From CBDBLK01 sp965215445 (lineage in GTDB: Bacteria > Bdellovibrionota > Bacteriovoracia > Bacteriovoracales > Bacteriovoracaceae), in assembly GCA_965215445.1 (NCBI GenBank), contig CBDCDT010000002.1, positions 1,364,001 to 1,428,000 on the forward strand: a DNA stretch of 64,000 nt, read 5' to 3'. The translations under genes were made by a program, and so were the position numbers. Below, piece after piece: positions 1-9,180 of the stretch (position 1 is the stretch's first letter; each line of letters opens with the position of its first letter). Under the pieces are notes generated by a model. That model saw only the letters and a list, made by a program, of their open reading frames with translations. It searched no databases and was not told where the DNA came from.

Positions 1-1
1 C

Positions 2-1981
2 TGTTGGATGGTGATTGTTTGCGAAGTCTATCGCAAGCAGGAACATTTGGACGTTTTATTCAAGGGCATGGGTTTGTTGCTCATCGGTGTGTGCCTTTAC
101 GCCTTTGTGCAGGCGGGACAAAATCAATGGATTTCCCAATTGGTCAAAAGCACTTTTGGCAACCGCAATTATTTTGTAGGCTTTCTCTTGCAAATTTTCC
201 CACTTTTTTTGTCGCTGGGGCTTTTCCTTTCTCCTAAAAAACAGCGTTTTGGGACTTCCGCCTGGTTTTATTGGTTTGTTTCCCTGTTTTGTTTGAGCAC
301 TCTGTTTCTCACCCGTAGTCGTGCCGGGATGGGGGCAGCGCTTGTCTCTGGAGTGCTGGTTATTATTATTTCCTTGTATTTGAAAAGTACACCTCAAAGG
401 CGCAAGACCATTTTTTGGGGAAGTTTGGGTTTTGTAGGTTTTGTACTGCTGTTTTATGTGGGTTTGATTTCTTTTCACGAAGGTTTGTCAGAGAGTCGCA
501 CTTTTAATCTTCTCACTTTTGAAGCGTGGTACGATCGTTTTCATTCCTACAAAGCGGCCTTGAATTCCATTTTGGCCTCGCCATGGGTCGGTCATGGCCT
601 GGGTAGCTCTTATAATTTGTATTTTCTCTTTGTGCCCCCCGAGTCGCGCATGATTATGCCTCAACGCAGTTTTAACCACGTTCATAGTGAACCCATAGAA
701 ATTTTTCAAGAGGGAGGGCTACTTTCCTTTTTGGGGCTGATCTTTTTTTGGGGATTTATTTTTTTCAAGGGCATAAGATTACTCGGTAGAGAAAAACCTA
801 ATTCAGCAAAAACCGCCCTCATCGTGGGCCTGCTGGGTTCCTTTTTGGCCTACAATCTGCAAAGTTTGGTTTCCGTGGCCCCGCGTATGATGGTGACGAG
901 GTTGCCACTTTTTCTCAATCTTGGACTTTTCTTTACTCTGTTTGAATTTTCTCCCCTCGCTCGATTTTTTCAAAGAAAAAATCAGGCAGGTGTTTGGATA
1001 ATGGCGGGTGTTCCTGCACTTTTTCTCATTGTAGCAGGTTTTACCTACATTCCATGGGCCAAAGGACAGTGGAACCACGCCCGCTTGGTTTCCCAGCGAA
1101 GAATTTCACCGGGCAAACTTTCCCTCTATCGCCGTTCTCTCCAATACGATGATGTCTATACGAGTTCTTATTTGGTGTCGCTTTTTTCGCGGATGGGATT
1201 GCTTCCCGAGATGAAGCGGGCGATTGATAAAACTCAAGCATTGATTCCGCACTATCAAAATATTGATTTCATGGAGGGAAGCTATCATTTTCGTTTGAAC
1301 GACTTGCAAAGTGCCAAGCGTTCTCTCAAGGTGATGCAGAAATACGATCGTTTTCACAAACCCACCAATCAGGTTCTCACCCATATTGCCGTGGTTCTCA
1401 AAGACCCGGAGGAATGGATGAAGCAGTTTGAAATTCTCCACTACGTCCCCTTGAGAGAAACTGGGCTTTTGGATAAACGGGCAGTGCTCTACAGCAAGGT
1501 TGAATTTTCCGATCAAAAACCTAATCCCCAAGCACCGGAAATGGCCCTTTTGGAAGTGGAAAAAACGCCTCTTTCTTATCGCTTTGTGTATCACAAATCA
1601 TTTGCGCTTGCCCTTTTGGAGAAATTAAATCAGTTGAGATCTTCAGATCTTGCCAGGGAAAAGAAAATTGAACAGGCCTTTCGGTTTGCGGTCAACCGAA
1701 TCAATCAGCACTCCTTTTTTAGAATTCGCCTAAAACCTCACGTCAACCCCCAGATGATGTCCAAGGCCCAGCAATTGGTTTCCCAAAGCGTTTTTTTGTT
1801 GAATCAAATAGAACATTATGCCGGCCAAAAAGAGCAGGCCGTCTGGCTACAAAGAAAGCGCGTTGTGGAAGAAGAATTGGAAAGATACCTGGATTGGAAG
1901 CAACTCGGCCCAAGGGTAAATTTTTCTCGTATTGTGGCCAAGCGCTTGGCACTTTATGCGCTGGATGACCTGCGTTTTTAG
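2..1981 (+). CDS. O-antigen ligase/polymerase-like membrane protein (5' partial)
   Basis: The frame is open to the left edge, so the true start lies outside the window. Numbering from the first in-window ATG (position 8), many hydrophobic segments fill roughly residues 20-330. An RSRAG motif at about 103-107 and a periplasmic-loop HVHSE at about 224-228, followed by a Gly-rich helix, are typical of the Wzy/WaaL O-antigen ligase-polymerase superfamily. The last ~300 residues are soluble and helical, possibly TPR-like. Members of this family join or polymerise surface glycans at the inner membrane; the substrate here cannot be read. The 3' end overlaps the convergent ureohydrolase by 4 bp. Confidence 0.75.
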   Translation, partial: CWMVIVCEVYRKQEHLDVLFKGMGLLLIGVCLYAFVQAGQNQWISQLVKSTFGNRNYFVGFLLQIFPLFLSLGLFLSPKKQRFGTSAWFYWFVSLFCLSTLFLTRSRAGMGAALVSGVLVIIISLYLKSTPQRRKTIFWGSLGFVGFVLLFYVGLISFHEGLSESRTFNLLTFEAWYDRFHSYKAALNSILASPWVGHGLGSSYNLYFLFVPPESRMIMPQRSFNHVHSEPIEIFQEGGLLSFLGLIFFWGFIFFKGIRLLGREKPNSAKTALIVGLLGSFLAYNLQSLVSVAPRMMVTRLPLFLNLGLFFTLFEFSPLARFFQRKNQAGVWIMAGVPALFLIVAGFTYIPWAKGQWNHARLVSQRRISPGKLSLYRRSLQYDDVYTSSYLVSLFSRMGLLPEMKRAIDKTQALIPHYQNIDFMEGSYHFRLNDLQSAKRSLKVMQKYDRFHKPTNQVLTHIAVVLKDPEEWMKQFEILHYVPLRETGLLDKRAVLYSKVEFSDQKPNPQAPEMALLEVEKTPLSYRFVYHKSFALALLEKLNQLRSSDLAREKKIEQAFRFAVNRINQHSFFRIRLKPHVNPQMMSKAQQLVSQSVFLLNQIEHYAGQKEQAVWLQRKRVVEEELERYLDWKQLGPRVNFSRIVAKRLALYALDDLRF

Positions 1982-2886
1982 TAGAATGTGTTGTAGAGCA
2001 GAGTGCTTACCGCTTTGGCGCCTTTTTGAGAGAGATTGTCGTAGACCGGGTTCATTTCATAGATGCCAATCAACCACTCTTCGGGCAAATTGTGGTCTTT
2101 GTAAAAGCGGAACAGGGCCTGTACTGCCGGCATGGAAAGCCCATGGCCATTCACTGCGCTGACCGCCTCCATGACTTGAGAGCAGAGAGCATCGCAGTCG
2201 AGGCTTAAAAATTGAATTTCTCCATCTTTTTTTTGTAAATGTGTACACGCCCATTGGTAAATGGACGAACTCATATCGGGGCAGGCCTTTTCGAGTTCTT
2301 TCATAGTGTAAATATCCATTTCACGGGCCAGATTTTGATAGTTGGAATCGGCGTTGGCAGAAGGCAGAATGCCCACTTGAGAGATGCGTAGGCGTTGATG
2401 GTAGAGTTCCAGGAGTTGCCTGAAAGGAGTTCCACTATGAGGCCGTTCGTCTGCACGAGTGTCCAAGTGGGCATCGACGTTGATGACGTGCAAATGCTTT
2501 TTGGGATGGGTTTCCAAGAAGGCCTTGACCAGGGGATAGGCGTGATCGTGCCCCCCTCCTAAATGAACAATGGCGCGCTTGGGAAATTTTTGTAAAATAT
2601 TTTGTATGCGCAAAGTTTCCTGTTCTTGAGCACGAGCGAAGTCGATTTCTTCATCGCCTTGACTTGAGACTTCCCAGATAAAATACTGCCAGTCAGAACT
2701 CCTTTTGGCCTGTTTGAAATAGGCCGCTTTTATGGCAGAGGGAGCGTGAGCGGCCCCGCGCCGCCCGCCGTTGTGGACAACCCCCCAATCGCTGGCCGAG
2801 GAAATCCAGTGGCAATTGGCCGAGTCCGCACGGTCGACTAAGAGATTATAGAGCTGATCTTTTTTGCGGTCATTGATAAGGTTCAT
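1978..2886 (-). CDS. Ureohydrolase (arginase/agmatinase/formimidoylglutamase family)
   Basis: 302 aa. Metal-binding motifs of the ureohydrolase fold are present: GGGHDH at about 110-115, NVDAHLD at about 136-142 and SLDCD at about 228-232. These supply the His and Asp ligands of a dinuclear Mn site, although the DP that usually follows the third motif is replaced. Family members hydrolyse a guanidino or formimino group. Overall it looks closer to formimidoylglutamase (HutG) than to the SpeB-type enzyme at 56484-57329, and the substrate is undecided. The ATG at 2886 has GGGGAG upstream and is preferred over an ATG nine codons earlier. It is divergent from the GYF_2 gene. Confidence 0.8.
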   Translation of the reverse strand: MNLINDRKKDQLYNLLVDRADSANCHWISSASDWGVVHNGGRRGAAHAPSAIKAAYFKQAKRSSDWQYFIWEVSSQGDEEIDFARAQEQETLRIQNILQKFPKRAIVHLGGGHDHAYPLVKAFLETHPKKHLHVINVDAHLDTRADERPHSGTPFRQLLELYHQRLRISQVGILPSANADSNYQNLAREMDIYTMKELEKACPDMSSSIYQWACTHLQKKDGEIQFLSLDCDALCSQVMEAVSAVNGHGLSMPAVQALFRFYKDHNLPEEWLIGIYEMNPVYDNLSQKGAKAVSTLLYNTFY

Positions 2887-2938
2887 GGTAAATACTCTCC
2901 CCTTGAGCGCCATCCCAATTTCTCGTAACCTAATTTAG

Positions 2939-4102
2939 ATGACACATAAAACTTGGTTTGTCTTAAAAAATCATAGATCGCTCGGGCCTTTTTCTCAATT
3001 AGAGTTGGAAAACCTTGTAAGTCGGCGAGAATTGGAAAATTCTGCCCTGGTATGGCGTGAGGGTCAGGCGCGCTGGAGGCCCTTGAGAGAAGTGGCATTG
3101 CCTTCTCGAAGAGAGCTTCCCCCTCTGCCAAAAGTGAAAAAAAATTCGCATTATCCTGTAAAAATGATGGCGAGTTTCACGGGAGTTATTTTCTCGGTTT
3201 TTATTTTAATCTTTTTGTCTGCGGAAACCAAATCTTCTTTAGAGGGCCTTCGGCCTTCCGTGCGCAAAGCTTTGGAGGGTATTCGTCAAACTCCTTACCG
3301 TCGGGGAGAGCAGCGTTTTGGCTGGGCCATGGATGAGTCGGGCATGGGCCTTTATATGGCGACTAATTACTTTCGAGGGGCAAAAATTTCCCTTAAGCTC
3401 GCTTCTCTTCCAGAGCGTATGCTCGGCGTAGAAAAAATTGTGGCCAAGGGAGAAGGTGAGATTAAGGATGGTCTGGCCTATTTTCAAGATTGGAAATTTT
3501 GGCAGGGGAGTTTTTTCCATCCAGGTGAGTACAGTGTGGAAGTCGAGGCCCGCGCGTTTGGTACGGAAAAGAAAATCTTTGTTCATCGGGGAAAAATTCT
3601 TATTTACCAGGGAGGCCGCCGCGATTTTGAACGCAAACTTGAACAATACCAAGTAGTACTTGCCAAAAAAAGAGAACGGCGTTTTTCTCTCCAAGACCGT
3701 GTCCAACGTTATAAATCGTTTATCGCCTTGATTGAGAGATTGCGGATTTTATACCGCAAGGGAAAGTCTGGTTCTCAAAGAAACCATTTTGAAAGCAATT
3801 ACCACAAGGAGATTGGGCCGCATTTGTGGGGACTTATCAGCGACAGCGATTTATTGCATTTAAATTGGATGAATATTGATCCCGCCAAAGGGCAATCCTA
3901 CCAAAAACTTACCGATTTTGGCAAAGAAATCGGTGACTTGGCGGTGAGTATGTTGGATCGTCTGGAAGGCAAGGAAGAGGGCCAAGGTCAGCACGAAAAT
4001 CTTTTGACTTATGCCAACACGTTGGAAAATCGCGGGTTGAAATCCCTTGAGCATTTGAACCGTCGGCTTAATCTCGCATTAAAAGCTCGGCCTGAGAATT
4101 AG
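2939..4102 (+). CDS. GYF_2-domain membrane protein
   Basis: 387 aa. Residues about 5-55 match the GYF_2 (DUF4339) pattern: WFVL near the start, then GPFSQLELENLV and a conserved W in ALVWREGQARWRPL. One transmembrane helix follows near residues 73-92. The remaining ~290 residues are probably outside the cytoplasm; they are rich in charged and aromatic residues and I recognise no domain. GYF_2 domains are thought to bind proline-rich or peptide partners, so a scaffold role is possible but unproven. The 3' end overlaps rmuC tail to tail by 35 bp. Confidence 0.7.
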   Translation: MTHKTWFVLKNHRSLGPFSQLELENLVSRRELENSALVWREGQARWRPLREVALPSRRELPPLPKVKKNSHYPVKMMASFTGVIFSVFILIFLSAETKSSLEGLRPSVRKALEGIRQTPYRRGEQRFGWAMDESGMGLYMATNYFRGAKISLKLASLPERMLGVEKIVAKGEGEIKDGLAYFQDWKFWQGSFFHPGEYSVEVEARAFGTEKKIFVHRGKILIYQGGRRDFERKLEQYQVVLAKKRERRFSLQDRVQRYKSFIALIERLRILYRKGKSGSQRNHFESNYHKEIGPHLWGLISDSDLLHLNWMNIDPAKGQSYQKLTDFGKEIGDLAVSMLDRLEGKEEGQGQHENLLTYANTLENRGLKSLEHLNRRLNLALKARPEN

Positions 4103-5234
4103 GCAATTCTTCTACTTTTTTTAATTCTCGCTCTATCGTCCTGGATTTTTGAGAAACCGTTTCCATTTTATTTGAGGCCTCATTTAATTTCTTTTGAACG
4201 CTATCCAATAAGTCTGAAAATTTGCCAAAATGATTTTTAACAGCACCTAAAAGCTTCCAAACTTCGGACGAACGCTCTTGTATGGCCAAGGTTCTAAATC
4301 CTACAGAAAGGGCATTGAGTAATCCGGCAAAATTAGTAGGGCCAGTTACGATAATGTGAAAATCTCGCTGAATGGATTCGACTAATCCTGGCCGTCTCAA
4401 AACTTCAGAGTAAAGACCCTCTGTTGGAAGGAAGAGAATGGCAAAGTCCGTTGTTTTTGGAGGAGCGAGATATTTATCTTTTATAGAGCGAGCTTCCCTT
4501 TTGATGGATGCTTCCAAACTTGAAGATGCCGCCTGGACTGCATCGACATTGGATTGTTCCTGGGCCTCCAGTAATCTTTGGTAATCTTCTTGAGGAAATT
4601 TGGAGTCTATGGGGAGATAAATACATTCGTTTTTATCCAAACCTTGTCCCGGAAGTTTAATGGCATATTCGACTCTGTTTTTTCCTTTGATGGCAACATT
4701 TTTATCGTACTGTTCTGGAATCAAAACTTCTTCGAGGATGTTGCCCAATTGAAGCTCGCCCCACGTTCCACGGGATTTAACATTTGTCAGAACTTTTTTG
4801 AGATCGCCCACTCCCTGGGCCAGGTTTTTCATTTCTCCCAGACCTTTGTGGACTTGATGGAGATTGTTTTCTACTTGTTTAAAAGATTGTGCAAGTCTTT
4901 TTTCCAAAGTTCCCTGTAGTTTTTCTTCTACAGTGGCCCTCATCTTTTCGAGTTGTTTTTCGTTATTGTCTTGGATTTTCTCCAGTTTCTTTTCCACTGT
5001 AGCGTTAAGGCCTTGAATATTTTTTGCAAGCTCTTCTCTTGTAAAGCGGGCGTTGGTTGCGTATTCACTTCGATTGTTGGAAAACTCTGCTTTGAGGGAT
5101 GTTTCCAGCCTTGCATTTTCCTCTTTCCTTTCGGTGGATTCTTTAGAGGAAAATATTTTTTTTAAGATGACAAGCAAAATGATATTGGCAGACAAGGCCA
5201 GCAATAAAATGATCATTATGAGAGAGTTGGTCAT
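4068..5234 (-). CDS. rmuC: DNA recombination protein RmuC
   Basis: 388 aa. An N-terminal membrane anchor (residues ~4-25) is followed by a long coiled coil (~40-130) and the RmuC domain (~130-365), with the family signatures SRGTWGELQLGNILEE and ILFLPTEGLYSEVL. RmuC belongs to the PD-(D/E)XK nuclease-related group and limits DNA inversions at short inverted repeats in E. coli. The ATG at 5234 places the hydrophobic anchor right at the N-terminus and is preferred over an ATG eight codons upstream. It is convergent with the GYF_2 gene. Confidence 0.93.
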   Translation of the reverse strand: MTNSLIMIILLLALSANIILLVILKKIFSSKESTERKEENARLETSLKAEFSNNRSEYATNARFTREELAKNIQGLNATVEKKLEKIQDNNEKQLEKMRATVEEKLQGTLEKRLAQSFKQVENNLHQVHKGLGEMKNLAQGVGDLKKVLTNVKSRGTWGELQLGNILEEVLIPEQYDKNVAIKGKNRVEYAIKLPGQGLDKNECIYLPIDSKFPQEDYQRLLEAQEQSNVDAVQAASSSLEASIKREARSIKDKYLAPPKTTDFAILFLPTEGLYSEVLRRPGLVESIQRDFHIIVTGPTNFAGLLNALSVGFRTLAIQERSSEVWKLLGAVKNHFGKFSDLLDSVQKKLNEASNKMETVSQKSRTIERELKKVEELPNSQAELLMRD

Positions 5235-5299
5235 AAATAACTGACATACCGCAACCAAATGAACTTGTCAAAACTCCAGATAAGGGATTAAGTAAGGGG

Positions 5300-5692
5300 A
5301 TGGAAGGCCCTATCGTTTTTTTTGACGGGTATTGCTACCTCTGCAACCAATTGGTCGATTTTGGGATTCGCTTTGGCCGGGATTCAAACCTCAAATGGGC
5401 ATCTCTTCAGGGCAAAACCGCCGCCAAGCTCTTGCCCGCCTCGCTTTACAAAAACACCAAAACATTGGTGTTTTATCACCGGGGAGATTGCTCGATCGAG
5501 GCCCATGCGGCCTTTGCCATTTTGGGGAGACTAAAAAGGCCCTGGCGGGCACTCGCTCTTTTGCGCTTTTTGCCCCAAAGCTGGACGGCGTTTTTGTACC
5601 GCTTGATTTCCCGCCATCGCTATCGCTTGTGGGGCAGGCGTAAGCAATGCCGAGTGCCTACAGAATTTGAACGAAAATTCTTTTTGGATTAA
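5300..5692 (+). CDS. DCC-family thiol-disulfide oxidoreductase-like protein (DUF393)
   Basis: 130 aa. The N-terminus carries FFDGYCYLC, the D-G-x-C-x-x-C signature of the DUF393/DCC family, which has a thioredoxin-like fold with a CxxC redox pair. The body continues with the family's LKWASLQG and ALLRFLPQSW stretches. The function in most bacteria is unknown; redox activity is inferred from the CxxC. It is a single small cytosolic gene lying after the divergent rmuC start and overlapping the next gene tail to tail by 4 bp. Confidence 0.85.
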   Translation: MEGPIVFFDGYCYLCNQLVDFGIRFGRDSNLKWASLQGKTAAKLLPASLYKNTKTLVFYHRGDCSIEAHAAFAILGRLKRPWRALALLRFLPQSWTAFLYRLISRHRYRLWGRRKQCRVPTEFERKFFLD

Positions 5693-6243
5693 TGGGCCGG
5701 CCTTCCAAAATCTTCGAGGAAATCGGCAAAGGCCTTTTGATCGCCCTTAACTACGCCTTCGTGAATTTGATGGATCAAACTTTCGTTTTCCTCGGTTATG
5801 CTGGTGAACAAAAGGAATGCACCAGTCAAAGACCCAATCGCTAGAACTGCATGCGCGCGTTTTGATTGCAATGGGATGAGGGCCTTTTTCACTTTTAGGG
5901 TTTGTTGTCTGACCCTTTCCATATTGAGACCTACAAAGAGGAGTATTGCTCCCGCTCCCCATTTTGCTCTAAGGTCGGCCCGGGATTTTTTATCCTCGGG
6001 AGTGTCCAAATCTTCGATAAATTGGTTTAAGTCTGACCTGGAAACCAAAGTGATGGGACACTCCATAATAATAGAAATTTTTCCCGCCATGATAGAACAG
6101 GAGTAAACCCGCAGCGTTTCCCCTCCCTGGTTTTCCATTCCCTCTAAATAATAAAAATTGGGTGCTTCGTCTTCAGGATGTTGGGCAAAAACGGGGCCAA
6201 AAAAGGCCAAAGCGAGGCAAGTCAAAAATATTTTAAATCGCAT
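5689..6243 (-). CDS. Exported protein of a local three-member 'FYYLE' family
   Basis: 184 aa with a signal peptide ending in GPVFAQ (residues ~1-21). The mature start contains NFYYLEGM and two cysteines about 13 residues apart. Two hydrophobic segments lie near 95-110 and 135-150, and the C-terminus has FADFLEDFG. The same landmarks recur in the proteins at 52025-52591 and 52588-53223, so I treat them as paralogues; I do not recognise the family. The start has a strong AAGGGGA Shine-Dalgarno and lies 16 bp after folE2, so co-transcription is likely. Function unknown; probably envelope-located. Confidence 0.7.
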   Translation of the reverse strand: MRFKIFLTCLALAFFGPVFAQHPEDEAPNFYYLEGMENQGGETLRVYSCSIMAGKISIIMECPITLVSRSDLNQFIEDLDTPEDKKSRADLRAKWGAGAILLFVGLNMERVRQQTLKVKKALIPLQSKRAHAVLAIGSLTGAFLLFTSITEENESLIHQIHEGVVKGDQKAFADFLEDFGRPAH

Positions 6244-6259
6244 AAAATTCCCCTTACGG

Positions 6260-7180
6260 TTAATGTTTTACCTTTTGGGTATAGGCCACAGCGTTGTGGC
6301 CGTGCAGGGATTCAAAATGCTCTATTTTGGCCTTCCAGTCAAGGATGTGGGCCTCCCCTTCAAAGGCATGGTCGAGTCGGCGGGCGACGTGCTCGACAAA
6401 CATGGGGTTTTCCCCGTTGATGATGGCAAAGGCCTGTTCGTCAACGCGCTTGACCAGTGACTGGGTTTCCGTGGGTATGGCCTTTCGCATAAGTGCCACC
6501 AATTCTTCCACGAAAAAAGGCCCTTCGGGAGAAATGCGGCAAGTCACGGTAGCGCAGGAGCGTTGGCCATGTGCAGTGGCAATGCCCGAACCTTCGGTGA
6601 CTTTGCCGCGCTCAAAATCCCGTTCGTATTGTTTGGCCATGGAGAGACTGCAAGGACAGGTCGAACTGTATTCATATTCAAGTGCCAGTTCCAGCAAAAA
6701 TCCATCGCCTTCCATTTCCGTGGCCGAGATGGAGACGGCGTAATATTGCCAACCCCAGTTTTGGCTGCGCAAACTTTTTTGCCGGGTGGGGTATTGGAAT
6801 TTCAGGCCCAATTCTGCACGGGCCACCAAGTTTTCTTCGTTGGAATCCCGGAGTTCCCGGCGGTAGCGCTTGACAATCGCCTTCAAAGTGGGTTTGTCCA
6901 CTGGCCCAAGTGCTAGCTCGTCTTGCAAAATAGCACACAGGCGACTCATGTTGACGCCGGTTTTGTCACCTCTCAGAGAGACAAACATGGAGGCCTCGGC
7001 ATCGTGGCCCATCACCTGGCCTTCGGGGTGATGAAAGCTCACGGGGATGCGAAACCTTTCAATCCCCACCCGGGGAATGGCCCCACCGTGAGAGTTGGGC
7101 AACTTTTGAAAGTCGTTCAGGCCGTTTTCATCCTTGGCCGAGCAATCAAGAATTTCTTCAACGTGGTTAGCCATAGACAT
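6260..7180 (-). CDS. folE2: GTP cyclohydrolase IB (FolE2)
   Basis: 306 aa, the usual size for the family. FolE2 converts GTP to 7,8-dihydroneopterin triphosphate, the entry step for folate and queuosine or other pterins. Visible signatures are SLRGDKTGVNMSRL (~67-81), CPC at ~175-177 in TCPCSLSM, and the AHGQR motif (~203-207), which together form the metal and substrate site. FolE2 enzymes use metals other than zinc and are often kept for zinc limitation. The gene is divergent from a PTPS-like gene 57 bp away, consistent with one pterin pathway. Confidence 0.95.
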   Translation of the reverse strand: MSMANHVEEILDCSAKDENGLNDFQKLPNSHGGAIPRVGIERFRIPVSFHHPEGQVMGHDAEASMFVSLRGDKTGVNMSRLCAILQDELALGPVDKPTLKAIVKRYRRELRDSNEENLVARAELGLKFQYPTRQKSLRSQNWGWQYYAVSISATEMEGDGFLLELALEYEYSSTCPCSLSMAKQYERDFERGKVTEGSGIATAHGQRSCATVTCRISPEGPFFVEELVALMRKAIPTETQSLVKRVDEQAFAIINGENPMFVEHVARRLDHAFEGEAHILDWKAKIEHFESLHGHNAVAYTQKVKH

Positions 7181-7237
7181 CAGGAGTTTATTGGGTTAGG
7201 CTGCAAAAGGCAAGTTAAACTTTGTGGCAAGCTTCCT

Positions 7238-8137
7238 ATGAAAATTTCACTCTTTTACCGCAACCTGACCGTGCTGGATTATGCCTACCTGGACGACCAT
7301 TTGGGAGTCGTGGGGGATTCCTTGAAGGTCAATGCCGAATTTGTCGGGCGCACCGACGCAGAGGGGGTGATCTACGATTTCGGCCATGCCAAGGCCCGGG
7401 TCAAGGAAATCATCGACCGGGATTGCGACCATCGGCTGGTGGTTCCCAGAGGTCTGGTTGAAAAAGTGGAAAACCGTCGCCAACTCAAATTCTTCTACGG
7501 ACTGGAAAACGAGTGGGTGAGCTACGACTGCCCCGAGCAGGGCATTTGCGAAATTCCCTACGCCAGCGTTTCCAAGGCCAATCTTCAGTCTTTTTTGGAG
7601 GAAATTGTCTTGAGAGAAATGCCCGAAACTGTCGATGCGATCAAAATTGAATTGGTGGAGGAGTCTTTTGCTCCCGGCAAGGCAACTTTTCACTATACCC
7701 ACGGACTCAAAGAACATTACGGCAATTGCCAGCGCCTGTTTCACGGACACCACAATACTGTCGATGTCGAGATCAATGCAAGGCCGTCTCCCGAGAGCGA
7801 ACGCTTCCTGGCCTCTGAATTATTCAAGGGCAACGTGCATTTTTGCAAGTGGGAGAACGTCGCCAACCGGGAGGAAATTATCAGTGTTTGTGGAGAGGGA
7901 CGGCCGGAGGGGCGCTACCCGGAACTGCCGCAAGTAAAAATCGAATATCAAGCCTTGCAGGGAATTTTCAGGGGAAGTTTGCCGGGACGGGCGGTTTATT
8001 TTCTCCAGGATGAAAGCACTGTGGAAAATTTATCCATGCATTTTTCCAAGCTGATTAAGGCCAAAGTTGGCGAAGCGGATGTGGTGTCTGTCAGGGCCTA
8101 TGAAGGGATTGCCAAAGGCGCAAAGTCTACATTTTAA
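7238..8137 (+). CDS. Two-domain 6-pyruvoyl-tetrahydropterin synthase/QueD-like protein
   Basis: 299 aa, about twice the usual PTPS/QueD length. The first half has VIYDF (~45-49) and CDHRL (~63-67), like the latter part of a PTPS domain, but lacks the zinc-binding HxH. The second half has THGLKEHYGNC (~154-164) and HGHHN (~169-173), the catalytic Cys and zinc His cluster. It therefore looks like a tandem T-fold protein with active-site elements split between halves. PTPS/QueD enzymes act on dihydroneopterin triphosphate, the FolE2 product, and folE2 is the divergent neighbour. I chose the ATG at 7238 because homology starts there. Product (pterin or queuosine precursor) is undecided. Confidence 0.8.
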   Translation: MKISLFYRNLTVLDYAYLDDHLGVVGDSLKVNAEFVGRTDAEGVIYDFGHAKARVKEIIDRDCDHRLVVPRGLVEKVENRRQLKFFYGLENEWVSYDCPEQGICEIPYASVSKANLQSFLEEIVLREMPETVDAIKIELVEESFAPGKATFHYTHGLKEHYGNCQRLFHGHHNTVDVEINARPSPESERFLASELFKGNVHFCKWENVANREEIISVCGEGRPEGRYPELPQVKIEYQALQGIFRGSLPGRAVYFLQDESTVENLSMHFSKLIKAKVGEADVVSVRAYEGIAKGAKSTF

Positions 8138-8158
8138 AATCAAATGAAACATTACGAC

Positions 8159-8234
8159 CGCCCCATAGTTCAGTCGGATAGAACGCGGCTTTCCTAAAGC
8201 TGAGATGGGGGTTCGAATCCCTCTGGGGCGGCCA
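8159..8234 (+). tRNA. tRNA-Arg (CCT)
   Basis: A full cloverleaf can be drawn. The acceptor is CGCCCCA with TGGGGCG, the D stem GTTC/GAAC, and the anticodon arm CGGCT-TTCCTAA-AGCTG with anticodon CCT. The T arm is GGGGG-TTCGAAT-CCCTC. The discriminator G is followed by an encoded CCA. Confidence 0.95.
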
Positions 8235-8245
8235 TTCGTTTGAAA

Positions 8246-9154
8246 TCAGACCCCTATCAACCAATTCAGTATGCGCTCTGAGGTAGTCTCACTAGCGTTG
8301 CGCAGAAGTTTGACAATCTCCCTATTGCCTTCCCCGCCATATAGCAATCTTCTTGCGTAGTTTAAGGCCCTTTTTCTCTCGAGACTTCGAACATAAGTAT
8401 CGGTACTGTCGTCAGCATCGAGCAGCATTTTCACCATCTCTGGATTGTTGCGCCTTACTCCGTACAAGAGTGCTGTCATTCCATCCCGGTTTTTAGCATG
8501 AACATTGGCACCGGCATCGAGCAGGACTCTTACGATCTCCTTATTGTCAAACATGGCCGCATCCAACAGTGCTGTCATTCCATCAATATTGACTTGAATA
8601 TTAACATCGGCACCGGCGTCGATAAGGGTTTTTACAACCTCTTTGTCACCGTGTACAGCCGCCCACATTAGGGCCGTCTCTCCCCTTTCAGATCGGGCAT
8701 TGACGTCGGCACCGGCGTCGAGCAGTTCCTTGACGGCTTCGGTACGGCCTTTGCGTACCCAGTCCATGAGTGCCGTATGCCCACTACGAGTTGAGGCGTT
8801 GACATCGATTCCCTTGCCGAGAAGTAATCTTATGATCTCTGTATCGTGGATTCCTGTGTGTAGTGGGACATACATCAGCACCGTACCCCCATCGGAAGTT
8901 CGAGCGTGAGCATCGGCACCAGCATCGAGAAGAAGTCTTACCGTCTTGGCATCGCCGCTAAAGACTCCTCGCATTAGTACTGTTGTTCCGTCGTGAGTTC
9001 TGGCATTGACGTCGGCGTCGGCGGTAAGAAGGTTTTTTATGGCCTTGGCATCGCCCTTTTCGGCATTAAGTAGCAGTGCCGTCAATTCGGGACAGTTCCA
9101 AGCGTTAGCATTTGAAAAGATGAGGAGGGTGGCGAGAAGTGCCAGTGATTTCAT
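8246..9154 (-). CDS. Exported ankyrin-repeat protein A
   Basis: 302 aa. A signal peptide (MKSLALLATLLIFSNANA) is followed by about seven ankyrin repeats over residues ~30-265, with repeated DAGADVNAR...G.TALM patterns. A short non-repeat tail follows. A GAGGA ribosome site precedes the ATG. Ankyrin repeats mediate protein-protein contacts; the signal peptide implies periplasmic or secreted action. The next gene encodes a longer paralogue, so the pair arose by duplication. No catalytic domain is visible. Confidence 0.9.
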   Translation of the reverse strand: MKSLALLATLLIFSNANAWNCPELTALLLNAEKGDAKAIKNLLTADADVNARTHDGTTVLMRGVFSGDAKTVRLLLDAGADAHARTSDGGTVLMYVPLHTGIHDTEIIRLLLGKGIDVNASTRSGHTALMDWVRKGRTEAVKELLDAGADVNARSERGETALMWAAVHGDKEVVKTLIDAGADVNIQVNIDGMTALLDAAMFDNKEIVRVLLDAGANVHAKNRDGMTALLYGVRRNNPEMVKMLLDADDSTDTYVRSLERKRALNYARRLLYGGEGNREIVKLLRNASETTSERILNWLIGV

Positions 9155-9180
9155 TTTTTCCTCGTAATGCTTAAAGTGTT

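Noticed and set aside
6923..7237. N-terminal extension of the PTPS-like gene upstream of 7238
   Set aside because: It lies antisense to folE2 and shows no family similarity; the ATG at 7238 starts the recognisable domain.
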